Origin: Mogibacterium sp.
GTDB taxonomy: Bacteria; Bacillota; Clostridia; Peptostreptococcales; Anaerovoracaceae
Assembly (NCBI GenBank): GCA_021442505.1
Contig: JABUTC010000027.1
Coordinates: 1,750 to 7,609 of the forward strand
Length of the DNA: 5,860 bases
Direction: 5' to 3'
Positions 4,562 to 5,860 of the stretch are shown here, one piece after another. A program made the translations under genes and the position numbers. The stretch's first letter is position 1. Each line of letters starts with the position of its first letter. A model generated the notes under the pieces. That model searched no databases, was not told the origin of the DNA, and saw only the letters and a program-made list of their open reading frames with translations.

Positions 4562-5860
4562 CTAGATGAATATCTTCTCCTTGAGGTATGTTATGCACTT
4601 GTTGATGGCATCATTGTCACCCTGGCTTCCGCCCTTTGTGATGATGTGAAGGCCTTCAAAATCTCCCCCGAGCAGCGTTCCGTATGCCGCCAGCGGAAGC
4701 ACCTCATCTCTTAAATTGAGGCCGGAAGTGCCGAACTTTTCGCAGACAGCCACGGTAATATCCCCGCCACTTGTGTACATAGCCTTAAACGTCGGTTCGC
4801 CTTTGACTATTCTGTATGCTATGTCTGCCAGCGAGTCGTTGATGATATCTGTTACATCGTTCATCGAGCAGCCGAACTTCTCCATATAAGGGGTAAAATC
4901 TATGCGGTTCTCCGGGTAGATTCCATCGCCTGTAACGGTCGAAATCTGGTTCCTGTCGCAGTTTGCAAGGATTTCCGATACAACCCTTGCAATCTCATTT
5001 TCGCGCTCTGCATCACCTTCTAACAGCATTTTTGTATCAACCATCACATTGTATGTGCGCTGTGAAAGCCAGAGCTGTTCCATCTGTACTTTTGCATTCG
5101 GATGAACGCTTCCAACTACTGCGAGAATCTTGCTCTTTTCCTTCTTTTCTGAAGGTGTGATGAGTTTTCTCGAAAGTGTAGCTGTGAAAACTCCCGGGTC
5201 TACCGCGATGATTTTCAGCTTGCTTGTGATGCATGCATCAGCGATAAGGTCAACGTCTTCCTGGGTGATACAGTCTATGCAGATTGTACGGTTGCCCTCA
5301 GCAACTTTTTCCTTGATTCTGTCTGCCAGATAGTGCTTGCCGTGCATAAGGTCATTCATATAAATGGCCGCAACACCGTATTTGCTCTGGTCTCTGAAAA
5401 GCTGTGCCACATCGGACGAATGCACTGGGCACTTTGGGTCGATTGCGATTTCTGTCTTGTGAAGAGGAATTCCTCCGACAAGCATATATCCGCCGCAAAC
5501 GATTCTCTCGGTTGCAGGAAAACAAGGAACTGCGATTGCAACATACTCGTCTCCAAGATAGTCGAGCATAGCGTCAGTCTCGCTTCCCATATTGCCTCTG
5601 AGCGTGCTGTCTACTCTGTGTGAGCATACGAGTTCTTCGCCTTTAATAAGAAGCTCACAGGCCGAATAAACCTTTTTATAAGCAAGCTCAGGTGTCAGTC
5701 CTCTCGAGTCAGTAGGACATATCACGCATTCGCACTCGGCAAGCTCTTCAGGGTCTATTGCCTCAGGGTTAAGCATAGTGTGCGCCTGATACTTCATATT
5801 TCTCAGTAGGACACCGGTTGCATTTCCTCCTGTCAAATCATCCGCGATGACAATACATTT
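4562..5860 (-). CDS. dtnK: DUF1537 four-carbon acid-sugar kinase, probable D-threonate/D-erythronate kinase (N-terminus cut by right edge)
   Basis: 432 codons are in the window and the frame is open to the right edge; the first visible residues KCIVIADDLTG are the family's N-terminal motif, so probably only a few residues are missing. N-terminal substrate domain: ADDLTG at 6-11, TDSRG at 50-54, VDSTLRGN at 83-90 and DPKCPVHSS at 141-149. C-terminal nucleotide-binding domain: GSVHPNAKVQ at 250-259, SGGDIT at 364-369, GTLLGGDFEGL at 394-404 and TKGGSQGD at 408-415. DUF1537 kinases transfer phosphate from ATP to O4 of C4 sugar acids or their 3-keto forms. When paired with PdxA2 the known substrates are D-threonate and D-erythronate. 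Two spots look unusual: Ala14 where many members have Asp (TGxxD), and GGSQGD where many have PGGFGD. These may mark a subfamily with its own substrate. The gene ends in TAG, 32 bases before pdxA2. Confidence 0.91.
   Translation of the reverse strand, partial: KCIVIADDLTGGNATGVLLRNMKYQAHTMLNPEAIDPEELAECECVICPTDSRGLTPELAYKKVYSACELLIKGEELVCSHRVDSTLRGNMGSETDAMLDYLGDEYVAIAVPCFPATERIVCGGYMLVGGIPLHKTEIAIDPKCPVHSSDVAQLFRDQSKYGVAAIYMNDLMHGKHYLADRIKEKVAEGNRTICIDCITQEDVDLIADACITSKLKIIAVDPGVFTATLSRKLITPSEKKEKSKILAVVGSVHPNAKVQMEQLWLSQRTYNVMVDTKMLLEGDAERENEIARVVSEILANCDRNQISTVTGDGIYPENRIDFTPYMEKFGCSMNDVTDIINDSLADIAYRIVKGEPTFKAMYTSGGDITVAVCEKFGTSGLNLRDEVLPLAAYGTLLGGDFEGLHIITKGGSQGDNDAINKCITYLKEKIFI

Larger units (their letters stand above)
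1..5860 (-). other. Putative operon: sugar-acid catabolism followed by flavodoxin/rubredoxin redox pair
   Basis: Six consecutive genes lie on one strand with gaps of 32, 57, 69, 29 and 2 bases, each with a good ribosome binding site where visible. No strong terminator with a U run interrupts the set, and the plus strand has no credible gene. The main promoter and any regulator must lie beyond the right edge. Co-transcription is inferred; the hairpins at 2009-2042 and 3507-3530 and the possible promoter at 1146-1174 may subdivide expression. Confidence 0.65.

Noticed and set aside
4562..5836. Kinase gene starting at a TTG at 5836
   Set aside because: The same frame continues to the right edge and encodes KCIVIADD immediately before it, which is the conserved N-terminal motif. 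The true start is outside the window.
1..5860. CRISPR array, insertion sequence, phage gene, tRNA or riboswitch
   Set aside because: No direct repeat series, transposase, inverted terminal repeats or tRNA-like fold was seen, and no gap exceeds 69 bases, leaving little room for a riboswitch.

Overview
The window is one densely packed, single-direction gene cluster. Every gene lies on the minus strand, so transcription runs from the right edge to the left edge. The gaps between genes are 2 to 69 bases. Strong AGGAGG-type ribosome binding sites, moderate GC content and short rubrerythrin-type rubredoxin domains suggest an anaerobic Firmicute, most likely a Clostridia/Lachnospiraceae-type gut or rumen organism. 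This placement is inferred from general features only; no taxonomic marker gene is present.

In transcription order: (1) a DUF1537-family four-carbon acid-sugar kinase, cut by the right edge with only a few N-terminal residues missing; (2) a PdxA2-type 4-phospho-sugar-acid dehydrogenase/decarboxylase; (3) a GntP-family sugar-acid permease; (4) a divergent class II ketose-bisphosphate aldolase; (5) a flavodoxin-like protein with a C-terminal rubredoxin-like domain; (6) an FAD-dependent oxidoreductase with an N-terminal rubredoxin-like domain, cut by the left edge.

Genes 1 to 4 make a coherent catabolic module. The permease imports a small sugar acid, the kinase phosphorylates it at O4, and PdxA2 oxidises and decarboxylates it to dihydroxyacetone phosphate (DHAP). 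The aldolase belongs to a DHAP-handling family and could join DHAP to an aldehyde, although its active-site surroundings are not canonical. Among known routes this matches D-threonate (or D-erythronate) degradation by DUF1537 kinase plus PdxA2. No dehydrogenase, isomerase or OtnC-type decarboxylase of the L-threonate/D-erythronate routes is present in the window, and no regulator is visible.

Genes 5 and 6 look like a small electron-transfer chain (probably NAD(P)H to FAD to rubredoxin-like centre to FMN/rubredoxin). They are separated from the aldolase gene by only 29 bases, but a possible internal promoter overlaps the aldolase stop codon. Two RNA hairpins sit in the two longest gaps, before and after the permease gene. 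No mobile element, CRISPR array, RNA gene or long non-coding stretch was seen; the largest gap is 69 bases.
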